Assembly (NCBI GenBank): GCA_965224735.1
Contig: OZ245059.1
Coordinates: 1,302,001 to 1,366,000, forward strand
Direction: 5' to 3'
DNA length: 64,000 nucleotides
Source of the DNA: Robiginitomaculum_A sp036478535
Lineage (GTDB): Bacteria > Pseudomonadota > Alphaproteobacteria > Caulobacterales > Maricaulaceae
Within the stretch, counting starts at the first letter, position 1. Every line of letters starts with the position of its first letter. Of the stretch, positions 54,048-63,985 are shown in pieces. The notes beneath the pieces were generated by a model that searched no databases, had not been told where the DNA came from, and saw nothing but the letters and a program-made list of their open reading frames with translations. Made by a program: the position numbers and the translations under genes.

Positions 54048-56513
54048 TTACGAGAACGGGTTGCGTTTTTGCCACCATCCTTTTTTCTTGGGTTTATCAT
54101 CACTTGCAGCCAGTTTTTCAGCCGCTTTAGCGGGTGTTTTTTTAGCGGATGTTCCTTGCTTAGATATTGCGTTCGTTTTTTCTTCTTTCACTGGTTTTGA
54201 CGCGGTGGGTTTGGGTGTAGTTTTCTTTGCAGGCGCCTTTTTAGTCGCAGATTTTTTTACAACAGATTTTTTTGCAATCGTTTTTTTAGCGGTTGTTTTT
54301 TTCGTAGTTGTTTTTTCCTTTGCATCACCTTTGTCCTCTACTTTTTTGTTAGCAGAGGTTTTCTTAGTGGGTTTGCGTGTACGCTTTGGCTTTTCATCTT
54401 TGGAGTCAATCTCTTTTTTTGAGGTGACCTTTTTCTCTTCTAGCTTCTTTGTTACAGGCTTCTTACCAGAAGGTTTTTTTGATGTATCAACTGCCTTTTG
54501 TTCTTCCTTATTATCAACAGCATTGTCTTGGCTGTTCTTACGCCGCCCCCGGCCACCACGGCGACCACGTCTACGTTTACGCTTGTTGGCAGTTTTAGTC
54601 TCGTCCTCATCGTCGGATTTTTGCTTAACCTGAGTTTTTTCTGGTTTTGGTTTAGAGTTCTTACGCTTATTTTCTGCCTTGTGGTTTTCTTTATGTACGA
54701 CCTCAAGCGGATCTTTGCTATTGTCATCCGTTCTTTCAATACGCTCGATTTCGTATTTTGGACGAATGAGGCTGTCATCGGTAAGAATTTCCGTGAACAT
54801 GTCGTTGTCGGTGTCGATTTGGTTTAGAAGCTCGCGTTTTTCATTGAATAAATAAGCAGCGACTTCGGACGTGACTGTTAGGGTGATACGCTTGGCGCGC
54901 CCGCGAATACCTTCCTCTTCGGCGGCGCGAATGGCTTTTAAAGCACTGCTTTCAATAGAGCGTTTACGGCCAACGCCGTGGCAATGCTCACAAGATGCGC
55001 TGGAGCCTTCAAGAAGGCTACGGCGGCGGCGCTGACGTGATATTTCCATCAGTCCAAATTGGGAAATTTTTCCCATTTGTACGCGGGCTCGGTCATGACT
55101 GAGCAGCTCGTGCATTCTTTTCTCAACGGCGCGATTGTTTTGATACCTGTCCATATCAATAAAGTCGATTACAATAAGGCCCGCCAAATCTCGAAGGCGC
55201 ATTTGACGCGCCACTTCTTCGGCAGCCTCAAGATTGGTTCTAAGAGCAGTGTGCTCGACATTACGCTCTTTTGTTGAGCGCCCCGAGTTTACATCAACGG
55301 ATACCAGAGCTTCTGTTGGGTGAATAACCAAGTATCCACCTGAGTTTAGTTGGGCGATAGGCTCAAGACAGGCTTCAATCTGCTTTTCAACCTGATAGCG
55401 CAAATAAAGTGGGATTTTATCCTTATATAATTTTACGTTTTTGGCGTGACTTGGCATGAGCATTTTCATGAAATCCTTGGCGGTTTTATGAGCGCCTTCG
55501 CTTTGCACTAAGACTTCATCTATACCCTTACCATAGAGATCGCGGATAGAGCGCTTAACCAAATTGCCTTCTTCGTGAATGAGGGCAGGGGCGATTGACT
55601 TCATCGTTGTATCGCGAATCGTATCCCATAGACGTGATAAATATTTGTAATCACGGTTAATTTCGGCTTTCGTGCGCTTCGCGCCAGCTGTGCGGACAAT
55701 AACGCCCATGCCTTGTGGTACAGAAAGATCGCTCATAATTGTTTTGAGACGTTTGCGATCAGCGCCATTGCTAATTTTACGTGAAATACCGCCGCCGCGC
55801 GGGGTATTGGGCATAAGAACACAATATCGCCCTGCAAGGGACAAATAGGTGGTCATCGCTGCACCTTTATTGCCGCGTTCTTCTTTGACGGCTTGGATGA
55901 GCAGGATTTGTCCACGTTTAACCACTTCTTGGATTTTGTAACGGCGTTTAGCGTTAAACCGTTTGCGTTTGCCGTGCATTTTCTTTTGCTCGTCGGCAAT
56001 TTCCTCTTCGGAAGCATCTACAGCCTCATCTCTATCATCAGATCCGTTTTCACCATCATCAGTATCATCTTGTGCAGTATTGTCGTCAGCATCACTATCT
56101 TCAGAGTTCGCGTCATCTTCATCCACTTCGTCATCTGTAATAAATTTTGGTTTCGTTTTGAATTTAGCTTTCGCTTTTTCCTTTTTCTCAATCTTTGCTT
56201 CTTCTTCTTCCTCGTCCTCAATGCTCTCCGCTTCTTGAGCTTTGATCAAAGCTTTACGGTCTTCCAAAGGGATTTGGTAATAATCGGGGTGGATTTCGCT
56301 AAAGGCGAGGAAGCCGTGGCGGTTACCGCCAAACTCCACAAAAGCGGCTTGTAGGCTGGGTTCGACCCGGGTAACGCGGGCTAGATAGACATTTCCGCGT
56401 AATTGTCTTTTGTTTTCACTCTCGTAGTCGAGTTCCTCAACGCGGATTCCCTCGACGATAACAACCCGCGTCTCTTCTGGGTGTGAGCCGTCGATTAACA
56501 TTTTCCTTGACAT
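54048..56513 (-). CDS. rne: Ribonuclease E
   Basis: About 821 residues from ATG 56513 (an ATG at 56525 is also possible). N-terminal MSRKMLIDGSHPEETRVVIVEG (in part), an S1 domain split by an acidic Glu/Asp-rich insert (about 95-190), the catalytic VSVDVNSGRSTKERNVEHT, FIDMD, and the zinc link CEHCHGVG. The last 200 residues are a Lys/Ala/Thr-rich disordered tail (AKKT-type repeats) that probably scaffolds a degradosome and binds RNA. The main mRNA decay nuclease. Confidence 0.97.
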   Translation of the reverse strand: MSRKMLIDGSHPEETRVVIVEGIRVEELDYESENKRQLRGNVYLARVTRVEPSLQAAFVEFGGNRHGFLAFSEIHPDYYQIPLEDRKALIKAQEAESIEDEEEEEAKIEKKEKAKAKFKTKPKFITDDEVDEDDANSEDSDADDNTAQDDTDDGENGSDDRDEAVDASEEEIADEQKKMHGKRKRFNAKRRYKIQEVVKRGQILLIQAVKEERGNKGAAMTTYLSLAGRYCVLMPNTPRGGGISRKISNGADRKRLKTIMSDLSVPQGMGVIVRTAGAKRTKAEINRDYKYLSRLWDTIRDTTMKSIAPALIHEEGNLVKRSIRDLYGKGIDEVLVQSEGAHKTAKDFMKMLMPSHAKNVKLYKDKIPLYLRYQVEKQIEACLEPIAQLNSGGYLVIHPTEALVSVDVNSGRSTKERNVEHTALRTNLEAAEEVARQMRLRDLAGLIVIDFIDMDRYQNNRAVEKRMHELLSHDRARVQMGKISQFGLMEISRQRRRRSLLEGSSASCEHCHGVGRKRSIESSALKAIRAAEEEGIRGRAKRITLTVTSEVAAYLFNEKRELLNQIDTDNDMFTEILTDDSLIRPKYEIERIERTDDNSKDPLEVVHKENHKAENKRKNSKPKPEKTQVKQKSDDEDETKTANKRKRRRGRRGGRGRRKNSQDNAVDNKEEQKAVDTSKKPSGKKPVTKKLEEKKVTSKKEIDSKDEKPKRTRKPTKKTSANKKVEDKGDAKEKTTTKKTTAKKTIAKKSVVKKSATKKAPAKKTTPKPTASKPVKEEKTNAISKQGTSAKKTPAKAAEKLAASDDKPKKKGWWQKRNPFS

Positions 56514-56949
56514 GTAATTCTCCATATCGGCCTTCTAGCGTGCTTTGGATGTGCGAGCGAATATTATCCGCGCTTAGTCCCGTTTGAATTGGGATAAACT
56601 GTTGTTCACAACAGGGGGCAATGGCTAAATATAGCGGCCGTAAATAAGTTATAAGTTTAAAATTTAAGCTTTGAAAAAATGCAAGAAGACGCAAATATTC
56701 ACCAAAAGCCAAGTTTGTCCTGCGCTTCTTAACCTTGAATGTGCGAAAATCGTGCATAGAATTCCTAATAATCTCCGACATTCGGAGTTTTGCCTATGAA
56801 GAGTGACCAATATACTTGTTTAAGTCAAACCCTCCAATCAAATGAGATATTGGCACATAAGTGGTAATTTGCAACGATTATTATGAAAAAAAGTACGATT
56901 GTATTCGTTTAGTAACTTTCTGTCAAAGTTCTGCACCTATAAAGTTGAC
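56514..56949. other. Divergent spacer between rne and the amidase gene
   Basis: About 435 bp with no recognisable gene. On the minus strand it should contain the long rne leader, through which RNase E feeds back on its own mRNA in other bacteria. I see no clear single promoter by eye; several AT-rich -10-like boxes lie at 56770-56890. Confidence 0.5.
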
Positions 56950-58263
56950 ATGAAATTAACCATACATATGTGGCTGTTAGCCCTGCTCGCGAGCTTCGCG
57001 TGTTCGATAAGTGCCTATGGCACTGAACTTGTGCAAATATACGTGTTTAGCAAAGAGGGACAGTCTCAGATAAAATTGGTTACGAAGGAAGCGACAAAAC
57101 CGCATGTTTTTTTGCTAACAGAAGGTAAGAAGCGGCTCGTTATTGACCTGCCAAACACCAAAATTAACGCCAAAATCATTGACCAGGCACTGAAGGTCAA
57201 AACAAACGGCGTTTCAGGTGTTCGCACGGCTCATAAAAAGCAGGGCATGACTCGAATAGTCGTCGATTTAAAGGAGAAAGCAGGATTTCAAGGCTATCAA
57301 TATGACGGGCGGCAATTAACGGTTTATGTGGAAAACGGATCAGAGCGCATTTTCAAGCATGAGCCTTATCCAAGGCTAAAGCCAAATTACTATGAAAGCC
57401 ATCCTGTAGCGGCTCCGATAAATACGGCTTCGCCTAAACCGAAAATTAGCAAACCAAAACCAGCCGCGCCTTTATTGCCAATAGCAGATATAAAGAGTGC
57501 CGCTTACAATCCAAACATTCCTGTACCAAACCTGAAGGGAACATTTGTAAAATCCATACAAATTGCGCAAAGCAGAGCTAAACCCGTTATAGTTATTGAT
57601 CCAGGGCATGGGGGGCGCGATCCTGGCGCTGTTGGGCAGCGCAAGGTTAAAGAAAAAACTGTGACTTTAAAGGCGGGGCTAGAATTAAGGCGACAACTCC
57701 TAGCCACGGGGAAATATCGGGTTGTTATGACCCGCAGTACTGATGTTTATGTTGTGCATGAAAAACGCGTACGCATTGCCCGCAAGGCAGGAGCAGATTT
57801 GTTTATATCGCTACATGCTGATTCTGTTTCCAATAAGGCAACAAGAGGCGCGTCTGTTTATACGTTGGCAGGCCGTGCCTATGGCCGCTCACAGCGCCTT
57901 GTTAACACGCAAAACTGGATACTCGACGTAGATTTGTCGGAAAAATCCGCGCCCGTTAGCGATATTCTTGTAGATTTAGCCCAGCGTAAAACGTTGACCC
58001 GCTCAGGCAAGTTTTCCAAAATACTCATACCGCAACTCCAAAAGAAAACCAGATTGCTTGGTAATACTCACAGAGAAGCAGGGTATTATGTCTTGCTCGC
58101 CCCAGATGTGCCTGCTGTTTTGCTTGAAATGGGGTTTATTTCCAACACCCAAGACGAGGCTTTGCTTAATTCGGCCAAACACCGCAAAAAATTGATGCAA
58201 GGCGTAACAAATGCTATCAATCTGTATTATAAAAAACAAAGACAGTTACAGGCGGCAAACTAG
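56950..58263 (+). CDS. amiC: N-acetylmuramoyl-L-alanine amidase with AMIN domain
   Basis: 437 residues from ATG 56950, chosen because it gives a clean signal peptide (MWLLALLASFACSISAYG). An AMIN domain (about 25-115) targets the septum; a Pro/Lys linker follows. The Amidase_3 domain (about 210-430) has the zinc residues in VIDPGHGGRDPGAVG, the Glu after KVKEKTV, FISLHADSV and the catalytic Glu in LLEMGFISN. It splits septal peptidoglycan. Confidence 0.94.
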   Translation: MKLTIHMWLLALLASFACSISAYGTELVQIYVFSKEGQSQIKLVTKEATKPHVFLLTEGKKRLVIDLPNTKINAKIIDQALKVKTNGVSGVRTAHKKQGMTRIVVDLKEKAGFQGYQYDGRQLTVYVENGSERIFKHEPYPRLKPNYYESHPVAAPINTASPKPKISKPKPAAPLLPIADIKSAAYNPNIPVPNLKGTFVKSIQIAQSRAKPVIVIDPGHGGRDPGAVGQRKVKEKTVTLKAGLELRRQLLATGKYRVVMTRSTDVYVVHEKRVRIARKAGADLFISLHADSVSNKATRGASVYTLAGRAYGRSQRLVNTQNWILDVDLSEKSAPVSDILVDLAQRKTLTRSGKFSKILIPQLQKKTRLLGNTHREAGYYVLLAPDVPAVLLEMGFISNTQDEALLNSAKHRKKLMQGVTNAINLYYKKQRQLQAAN

Positions 58264-58325
58264 GTAGTATGCTTATAAGTAAGATTCGCCATATTTGTGC
58301 CTAATTTAAACCCATATAAAATTTT

Positions 58326-61205
58326 ATGAATACCGAGACCATATCGCCATCAACGCCCGTGCCAACAAAAGCACCGAAGCAGAAAAAACCAGGCAAAAAA
58401 CGCTGGGGCTTTTGGCGCATTGTAAAATGGCTGTTTTGGACAGGCTTTATAACTGGTGTTTTGGCAATACTCTTTGCAGGGATTATTGTCATTAGAGCAA
58501 CGCGCGATTTACCCAGTATTGATAGTTTGGGTGAGTATTCGCCGTCCGTAATGTCTAGGGTACATGCGGGGGATGGAAAACTAATAGCTGAATACGGTAT
58601 AGAAAAGCGTGTATTTGTGCCGATAAGCTCTATTCCAAAGGGAATACAATATGCTTTGGTTGCATCTGAAGATCAGCGGTTTTACCAACATGATGGTTTT
58701 GACCCCAGAGGATTTGTCAGAGCTATGGTTGCAAATGTTAAACATGTAATAAAAAAAGAACGTATGGAAGGGGGGTCTACACTAACGCAGCAAGTAGCAA
58801 AACATTTTCTTGTAGGCAATGAGCGCGAGATTGACCGCAAAATCCGCGAAATATTCATAGCTAAGCGCATTGAAAAAGCTATGAGCAAAGACAAAATTTT
58901 AGAACTTTATTTAAATGATATGTATTTTGGCCGCAGGGCTTACGGTATTGCAGGGGCATCTCTAAATTATTTTAATAAGCCGCTGGATAATTTAACCCTT
59001 GGGCAGATGGCGTATCTTGCAGGGCTTGTGAAGGGGCCAAATAACTACCAACCTAGCAAGAACATGGAAAAAGCCATAAACCGCCGTAACTATGTTTTAG
59101 GGCGGATGGTTGAAGATGACTATATTACACAAGAACAAGCAGCAAAGGCCAAGACAGAAAAACTTGTAATTGCGGATCGTTTATTTGGGGAAGAATATCT
59201 TGCGGCGGAGTATTTCGTTGCCGAAGTGCGTAAGCAAATCAATGAGCTTTACGGCGAGAAAGAGCTGAATGAAGGCGGGTTGTCTATTCGCACGACGCTG
59301 GATACCAAAATGCAGCTAGCAGCGCGTAAGGCTCTACGCCGCGGCCTTGGTATGTATGATAGAAGGCATGGCTATCGCGGGCCGTTAGCAACAATCGACG
59401 TTGATGGAGATTGGCGCGAAACCCTAGCCGAGGTGGAAATGCCCAAGGATGTTGCGCCTTGGGTCATGGCCGTTGTTCTAAAGGCGAAAGGCAAAACGGC
59501 GGAAATCGGCTTTGTAGATGGCGAAAACGGAAACCTCTCATTATCTGATTTTGATTGGGCGCGTAAAGAATTAGATAATGGAAAAATAGGACCAAAGCTT
59601 AAGGTTGTAACGGATGCCATAAACGCTGGTGATGTTATTCTTGTTGAAGTCAAACCAAATTCTAAAACAGGAAATGAGTATAATTTGCGGCAAGTGCCTG
59701 AGGTTAATGGTGGCATTATCGCTATGGACCCACATACAGGCAGGGTGTTGGCACTCGTTGGCGGGTATAGTTTTAAGCAAAGCCAATTTAACCGAGTAAC
59801 GCAAGCTTATCGTCAACCTGGTTCAGCTTTTAAACCGTTCGTCTATGCAGCGGCCCTTGATAATGGGTTTACGCCAGTGTCAAAAATTTTGGATGCGCCC
59901 TTTGTTATTGAGCACAATGACAGAGACAATCGTTGTAAGGAGCAAGAGGGCAAGGGGCTTATTGCTTTGCGTATGGGGGCTGCCAATGAAAGTGGTAAGG
60001 CTGAAAAAGTGCCGCAATCTGTGCCTACAGAAATAACCGATCAGGAGAATTTAGACAACGAGGATAAAAAAGAATGTGGGCCAATTTTTTACAAACCCGC
60101 TAACTTTAATGCGGGTAAGTTTTACGGACTTTCTACATTGCGCCTTGGCCTTGAGAAATCTCGTAATGCGATGACCGTGCGTCTTGCCAACGATATCGGT
60201 ATGACCGTTATTGGGCAATATGGCCGCAATTTTGGAATTTATGATGAAACCAAGCCAGAGCTGGCATGGGCACTTGGCGCAGGAGAAACGACTTTAATGC
60301 GTATGGCAGCGGCTTATTCAACGATTGTTAATAGCGGCAAGAAAGTTATTCCAACATTGCTTGATCGCGTTCAGGATGGTTCAGGTAAAACGGTTTACCT
60401 GAACGATGCGCGGAAATGTTTTGAGTGCGCCCAAGATGAGTGGAATGGCTCAAGCCCGCCTGTTTTGCCTGATGAACGCGAAGTCGTGCTTAGCCCTGTT
60501 ACCGCGTATCAGGTGACATCTCTATTGGAGGGCGTCGTGCAGCGCGGCACAGGTCGCCAGATGAAGGTGTTGGAACGTCCTATTGCGGGGAAAACGGGGA
60601 CAACAAATGATTTTAAAGACGCTTGGTTTATGGGGTTCTCACCCGACCTCGTAGCAGGTGTATATGTCGGTTATGATACGCCAAAATCGCTCGGTACAGA
60701 GACAGGGGCGAAAGCCGCTGGCCCTATTTTCCGATATTTTATGGGCGATGTATTAAAAGGTAAGCCAAAGGTTGCTTTCCGAATTCCAGATGGCGTTCTG
60801 CTTGTTCCTGTCAATAAAGTTACGGGTGAGCCGTCTTATATAGGCGCCCCAGATTTTATTTATGAAGCGTTCAAACCAGGGACTGAACCACGTATTGGTG
60901 GTAGCCACAGCAAGATAAATGTTGGCAGTGGTGGCAGTTATACAAATTATGATTTTGACAGTGATAATGTTACCGCTGAAAACTATGGTGATGTTTTTAT
61001 TGAAGAAATTGATGAAGCGACGCGCGAAGCAACGAAGGACGACTTTCCAAAATCAAAAACGAACGCGGAGAAAAAAGGGGTAAAATCTATAAGTAAGGAT
61101 TCAGGAACGCCATTTTCAAAGGGCGTGGGTACGCTTAAACCTCCAAAAAAACCGATTAAAGAACCTAGTGAAGATGATGTAGACTTGGATGATGGTCTGT
61201 ACTAG
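58326..61205 (+). CDS. mrcA: Penicillin-binding protein 1A
   Basis: 959 residues. One membrane helix (about 38-60), a GT51 glycosyltransferase (SEDQRFYQHDGFDPRGFVRAM, in part, and GGSTLTQQVAKHF), an OB-like insert, and a transpeptidase with SxxK in PGSAFKPF, SxN in SRNAM and KTG in GKTGTTNDFKDAWF. The C-terminal tail is acidic and disordered. It synthesises and crosslinks peptidoglycan. The order amidase, mrcA, prfB is conserved in alphaproteobacteria. Confidence 0.97.
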   Translation: MNTETISPSTPVPTKAPKQKKPGKKRWGFWRIVKWLFWTGFITGVLAILFAGIIVIRATRDLPSIDSLGEYSPSVMSRVHAGDGKLIAEYGIEKRVFVPISSIPKGIQYALVASEDQRFYQHDGFDPRGFVRAMVANVKHVIKKERMEGGSTLTQQVAKHFLVGNEREIDRKIREIFIAKRIEKAMSKDKILELYLNDMYFGRRAYGIAGASLNYFNKPLDNLTLGQMAYLAGLVKGPNNYQPSKNMEKAINRRNYVLGRMVEDDYITQEQAAKAKTEKLVIADRLFGEEYLAAEYFVAEVRKQINELYGEKELNEGGLSIRTTLDTKMQLAARKALRRGLGMYDRRHGYRGPLATIDVDGDWRETLAEVEMPKDVAPWVMAVVLKAKGKTAEIGFVDGENGNLSLSDFDWARKELDNGKIGPKLKVVTDAINAGDVILVEVKPNSKTGNEYNLRQVPEVNGGIIAMDPHTGRVLALVGGYSFKQSQFNRVTQAYRQPGSAFKPFVYAAALDNGFTPVSKILDAPFVIEHNDRDNRCKEQEGKGLIALRMGAANESGKAEKVPQSVPTEITDQENLDNEDKKECGPIFYKPANFNAGKFYGLSTLRLGLEKSRNAMTVRLANDIGMTVIGQYGRNFGIYDETKPELAWALGAGETTLMRMAAAYSTIVNSGKKVIPTLLDRVQDGSGKTVYLNDARKCFECAQDEWNGSSPPVLPDEREVVLSPVTAYQVTSLLEGVVQRGTGRQMKVLERPIAGKTGTTNDFKDAWFMGFSPDLVAGVYVGYDTPKSLGTETGAKAAGPIFRYFMGDVLKGKPKVAFRIPDGVLLVPVNKVTGEPSYIGAPDFIYEAFKPGTEPRIGGSHSKINVGSGGSYTNYDFDSDNVTAENYGDVFIEEIDEATREATKDDFPKSKTNAEKKGVKSISKDSGTPFSKGVGTLKPPKKPIKEPSEDDVDLDDGLY

Positions 61206-61213
61206 GGTCTGTT

Positions 61214-62321
61214 ATGAGTACACAGCACGACCAAATAGCCGATAAAATCAAGCAATCCATTGTATTGCTTAGGAGGCGTCTTTGACGGGGAAACGTCAGA
61301 GCGCCGTCTAGCTGAACTTAATGCATTCATTGAAAAACCAGACTTTTGGAATGTCCCGCAAGAAGCGCGTGTTCTTATGCAAGAGCGCACGTATCTTGCA
61401 GATGGGTTTAACCAAATTAAAAAATTGGAAACGGAAACAGCAGATACGCTTGAGCTTATTGAAATGGCCGAACTTGAGGGCGATGATGAGTTATTTGAGG
61501 AAGCTACTCGTGCCTTAAATGCTTTGCAAGAAGAGGCGGCGAGCGCAGAAATTGAAGCACTGCTCTCGGGCGAAGCTGATCGTAATAACGCCTTTTTGGA
61601 AATTCATCCAGGCGCAGGCGGTACGGAAGCGCAAGATTGGGCTGCGATGCTTTTGCGTATGTATGTACGTTGGGCCAATGCACGCAAATTTAAAGTTGAC
61701 GTGCTGGAAGAACAAGCTGGCGATGAAGCTGGGCTTAAATCTGCAACAATCTTGATAAAAGGCCATAACGCTTTTGGCTGGCTGAAAACAGAATCAGGTG
61801 TACATCGCCTTGTGCGTATTTCCCCATTTGATTCGAGCGCGCGCCGTCATACCAGTTTCGCCAGCGTTTGGGTGTTTCCAGAAATAGACGATAAGATAGA
61901 CATCGATATTGATGAAAGTGCTTGCCGCGTTGATACATACCGCGCTTCTGGCGCTGGCGGGCAGCACATCAACAAAACCGATAGTGCAGTGCGCATTACC
62001 CATGAACCAACGGGGATTGTTGTACAATGTCAAAGTGATCGTTCACAGCATAAGAACCGCTCGCGCGCGTGGGATATGCTCCGTGCGCGCTTGTATGAAC
62101 GTGAGCTACAAGAGCGGGAAGCAAAAGCACAAGAATTGTCAGATTTAAAATCGGAAATTGGTTGGGGGCAACAAATTCGTTCCTATGTTTTGCAGCCATA
62201 TCAAATGATAAAAGATTTGCGTACAAACACGGAAACATCCGATATTAACGGCGTTCTGGATGGCGATATAGATAAGTTTTTGGCGGCCTCATTGGCTGCG
62301 CAAGTCGGGAAGGATCCTTAA
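61214..62321 (+). CDS. prfB: Peptide chain release factor 2, programmed +1 frameshift
   Basis: The first 23 codons (61214-61282, MSTQHDQIADKIKQSIVLLR then RRL) end at an in-frame TGA (61283-61285). AGGAGG precedes CTT TGA C, the classic RF2 frameshift signal. A +1 shift continues with DGETSERRLAELNAF to 62321, 368 residues in all. Later motifs: the SPF codon-recognition tripeptide in RISPFDSSARRH and the catalytic GGQ in SGAGGQHINKTDSAV. It ends translation at UGA/UAA and autoregulates through its own UGA. Confidence 0.96.
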
Positions 62322-62325
62322 GCGC

Positions 62326-62778
62326 TTACGATTTTGGCACCGCAGGCTTTATATTTGCACCTGTTGGCTTAGTTTTATGAGAGCATTTTCCGTCAAAAAA
62401 CGCACCATTTGCGATCGTAAGGTGGTCTTGTTTGATGTCAGCAAGAACATTAGCCGTATCTGCTAACTCTATGGTTTCAGCCACGATTTTTCCTGTGACT
62501 TTCCCGCGAACAAATACGGTTCCAGCTTTGATGTTTCCATTGACTGCGCCTTGTTCACCAATTGTGAGGGTTGTTGCTTTGATATTACCTTCAAGCCGCC
62601 CTTCGATTTGAACATCACCATCTGTAGATATTTCGCCTGTAATGACTAAATCGCGGCTCAAGATTGATGGAGCTTGCATAGATGGTGATTTAGGAATACG
62701 CGCGGTGGATAGCGCAGGTTTTTTTTTAACAGGTTCTGATGGAGTGCTGGTAGGTTTTGAGGAAGATTTACTGAACAT
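62326..62778 (-). CDS. Bactofilin
   Basis: 150 residues. A basic, Pro/Ser-rich N-terminal tail and a bactofilin beta-helix (about 40-130) with repeated GEISTDGDVQIEGRLEGNIK and GEQGAVNGNIKAGTVFVRGK. Bactofilins polymerise into membrane-bound filaments that localise cell-wall enzymes. It overlaps the M23 gene by 11 bases, a frequent partnership. Confidence 0.95.
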   Translation of the reverse strand: MFSKSSSKPTSTPSEPVKKKPALSTARIPKSPSMQAPSILSRDLVITGEISTDGDVQIEGRLEGNIKATTLTIGEQGAVNGNIKAGTVFVRGKVTGKIVAETIELADTANVLADIKQDHLTIANGAFFDGKCSHKTKPTGANIKPAVPKS

Positions 62779-63985
62779 ATTGGCCGGCCTTTATAAAATT
62801 TGCAGGGTTTTGCGTACGTTTTTCAAATATCACTTCATAATGAAGATGTGTACTTGTACTACGACCTGTAGAGCCCATGCCAGCAATTTTTTCACCTTTT
62901 TCCACGTTTTGTCCGCGTTTTACAAAAGTTTTTTCCAAATGAGCATAACGGGTTTTAAATCCGTGCCCGTGCGATATTTCGACAACGCGTCCATAACCAA
63001 ACCGCTGCCCAACAAAGGAGATTTTTCCGTCTGCAGTTGCGACGATAGGCGCTAGTTTATAGGACGCCATATCAAGGCCAGTGTGCATTGTGAGACGTGT
63101 AGTAAAAGGATCTTTCCTGCGGCCGTAAGGACTTGTTAGATAATTTTCTGCATCGATTGGATGGCCAAGTGGAACTGACGAAAGAGCACTCTCTAGTGAT
63201 TGCGCTTCCTTCGCCCGTGCTTTAATCGTTTGAGGTCTGGGTAAAAAAACGGCTGGCGCTAGAGTTGTCTTGTTTTTGTCCAGAGAGACAAATGGACCGC
63301 CCATGCCGTTACTGCCATTTTTAAGGATATCATCAACTGGGATACCCGTAGCCTGCAACAAAGCCCGATCTAGTTCGATATTTTCTTGCATCTTAGCTTC
63401 ACCTTGTATCATGATAAGGTTTTGATCGTGGTCTAAATTCACAAGAGATGCATCAAGTACCGTTCCAGTACGTAGAGATTCGTTTTCGGAGAATGCAATT
63501 CTGTCTTGGCGCTCAATAGTATCTAATGTAACAGGTGACATAAGAATATCACTTTGTGCATATATGGTTGAGGTCAGTTCTTCTGGTGCAGATGCCATGC
63601 CGCCTTGCTCAAGCATGGCAACGATAGCATTATGCTTTTCTTCAAATTTTTTCGCCGCAAGTTCAAACTGCTTTTGTTGTTCTATCAAAAGCTCGCGTGC
63701 GTCTCGTTCATGCGCTTTCGCATCGACAAGATAGCGGTCAAATTGAGCTTTCTGTACGCGTAATTCCTTTGTAGAACTGTTAAGAGGATTCTGTCCCCAG
63801 AGCACATTGAAAAAGGTGAACAAACACCAAAGCAAAACGAGGCCAATGACTGATGATAAAACCAGTTGCAATTTTGTTGTGAGAATAAAGTAATTAACCT
63901 GTCCACCCGTTCTATGGATGAACTGGCGTTCTGGAAACATTTTTAAAATACGTTCTTGCGCAGTTGTTTTTGTTTGTCTTAACAT
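62768..63985 (-). CDS. M23-family (LytM-type) endopeptidase
   Basis: 405 residues. One membrane helix (about 37-60: LVLSSVIGLVLLWCLFTFF), a periplasmic coiled coil (about 75-120) and a C-terminal LytM domain with the zinc ligands in TMHTGLDMA (His, Asp) and THLHYEVI (HxH). It cuts peptidoglycan crosslinks. It lies upstream of bactofilin, which probably places it, as for LmdC/BacA-type shape systems in related bacteria. Confidence 0.93.
   Translation of the reverse strand: MLRQTKTTAQERILKMFPERQFIHRTGGQVNYFILTTKLQLVLSSVIGLVLLWCLFTFFNVLWGQNPLNSSTKELRVQKAQFDRYLVDAKAHERDARELLIEQQKQFELAAKKFEEKHNAIVAMLEQGGMASAPEELTSTIYAQSDILMSPVTLDTIERQDRIAFSENESLRTGTVLDASLVNLDHDQNLIMIQGEAKMQENIELDRALLQATGIPVDDILKNGSNGMGGPFVSLDKNKTTLAPAVFLPRPQTIKARAKEAQSLESALSSVPLGHPIDAENYLTSPYGRRKDPFTTRLTMHTGLDMASYKLAPIVATADGKISFVGQRFGYGRVVEISHGHGFKTRYAHLEKTFVKRGQNVEKGEKIAGMGSTGRSTSTHLHYEVIFEKRTQNPANFIKAGQYVQ

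Noticed and set aside
54061..54633. Long open frame opposite the rne 3' end
   Set aside because: It is the mirror of Lys/Ala/Thr-rich codons and gives a Phe/Val-rich shadow protein without a start signal.
55893..56354. Open frames opposite the acidic insert of rne
   Set aside because: Low-complexity Ser/Phe-rich shadows of Glu/Asp codons.
61214..61285. prfB as a pseudogene because of an early TGA
   Set aside because: The TGA lies in the conserved programmed frameshift signal.
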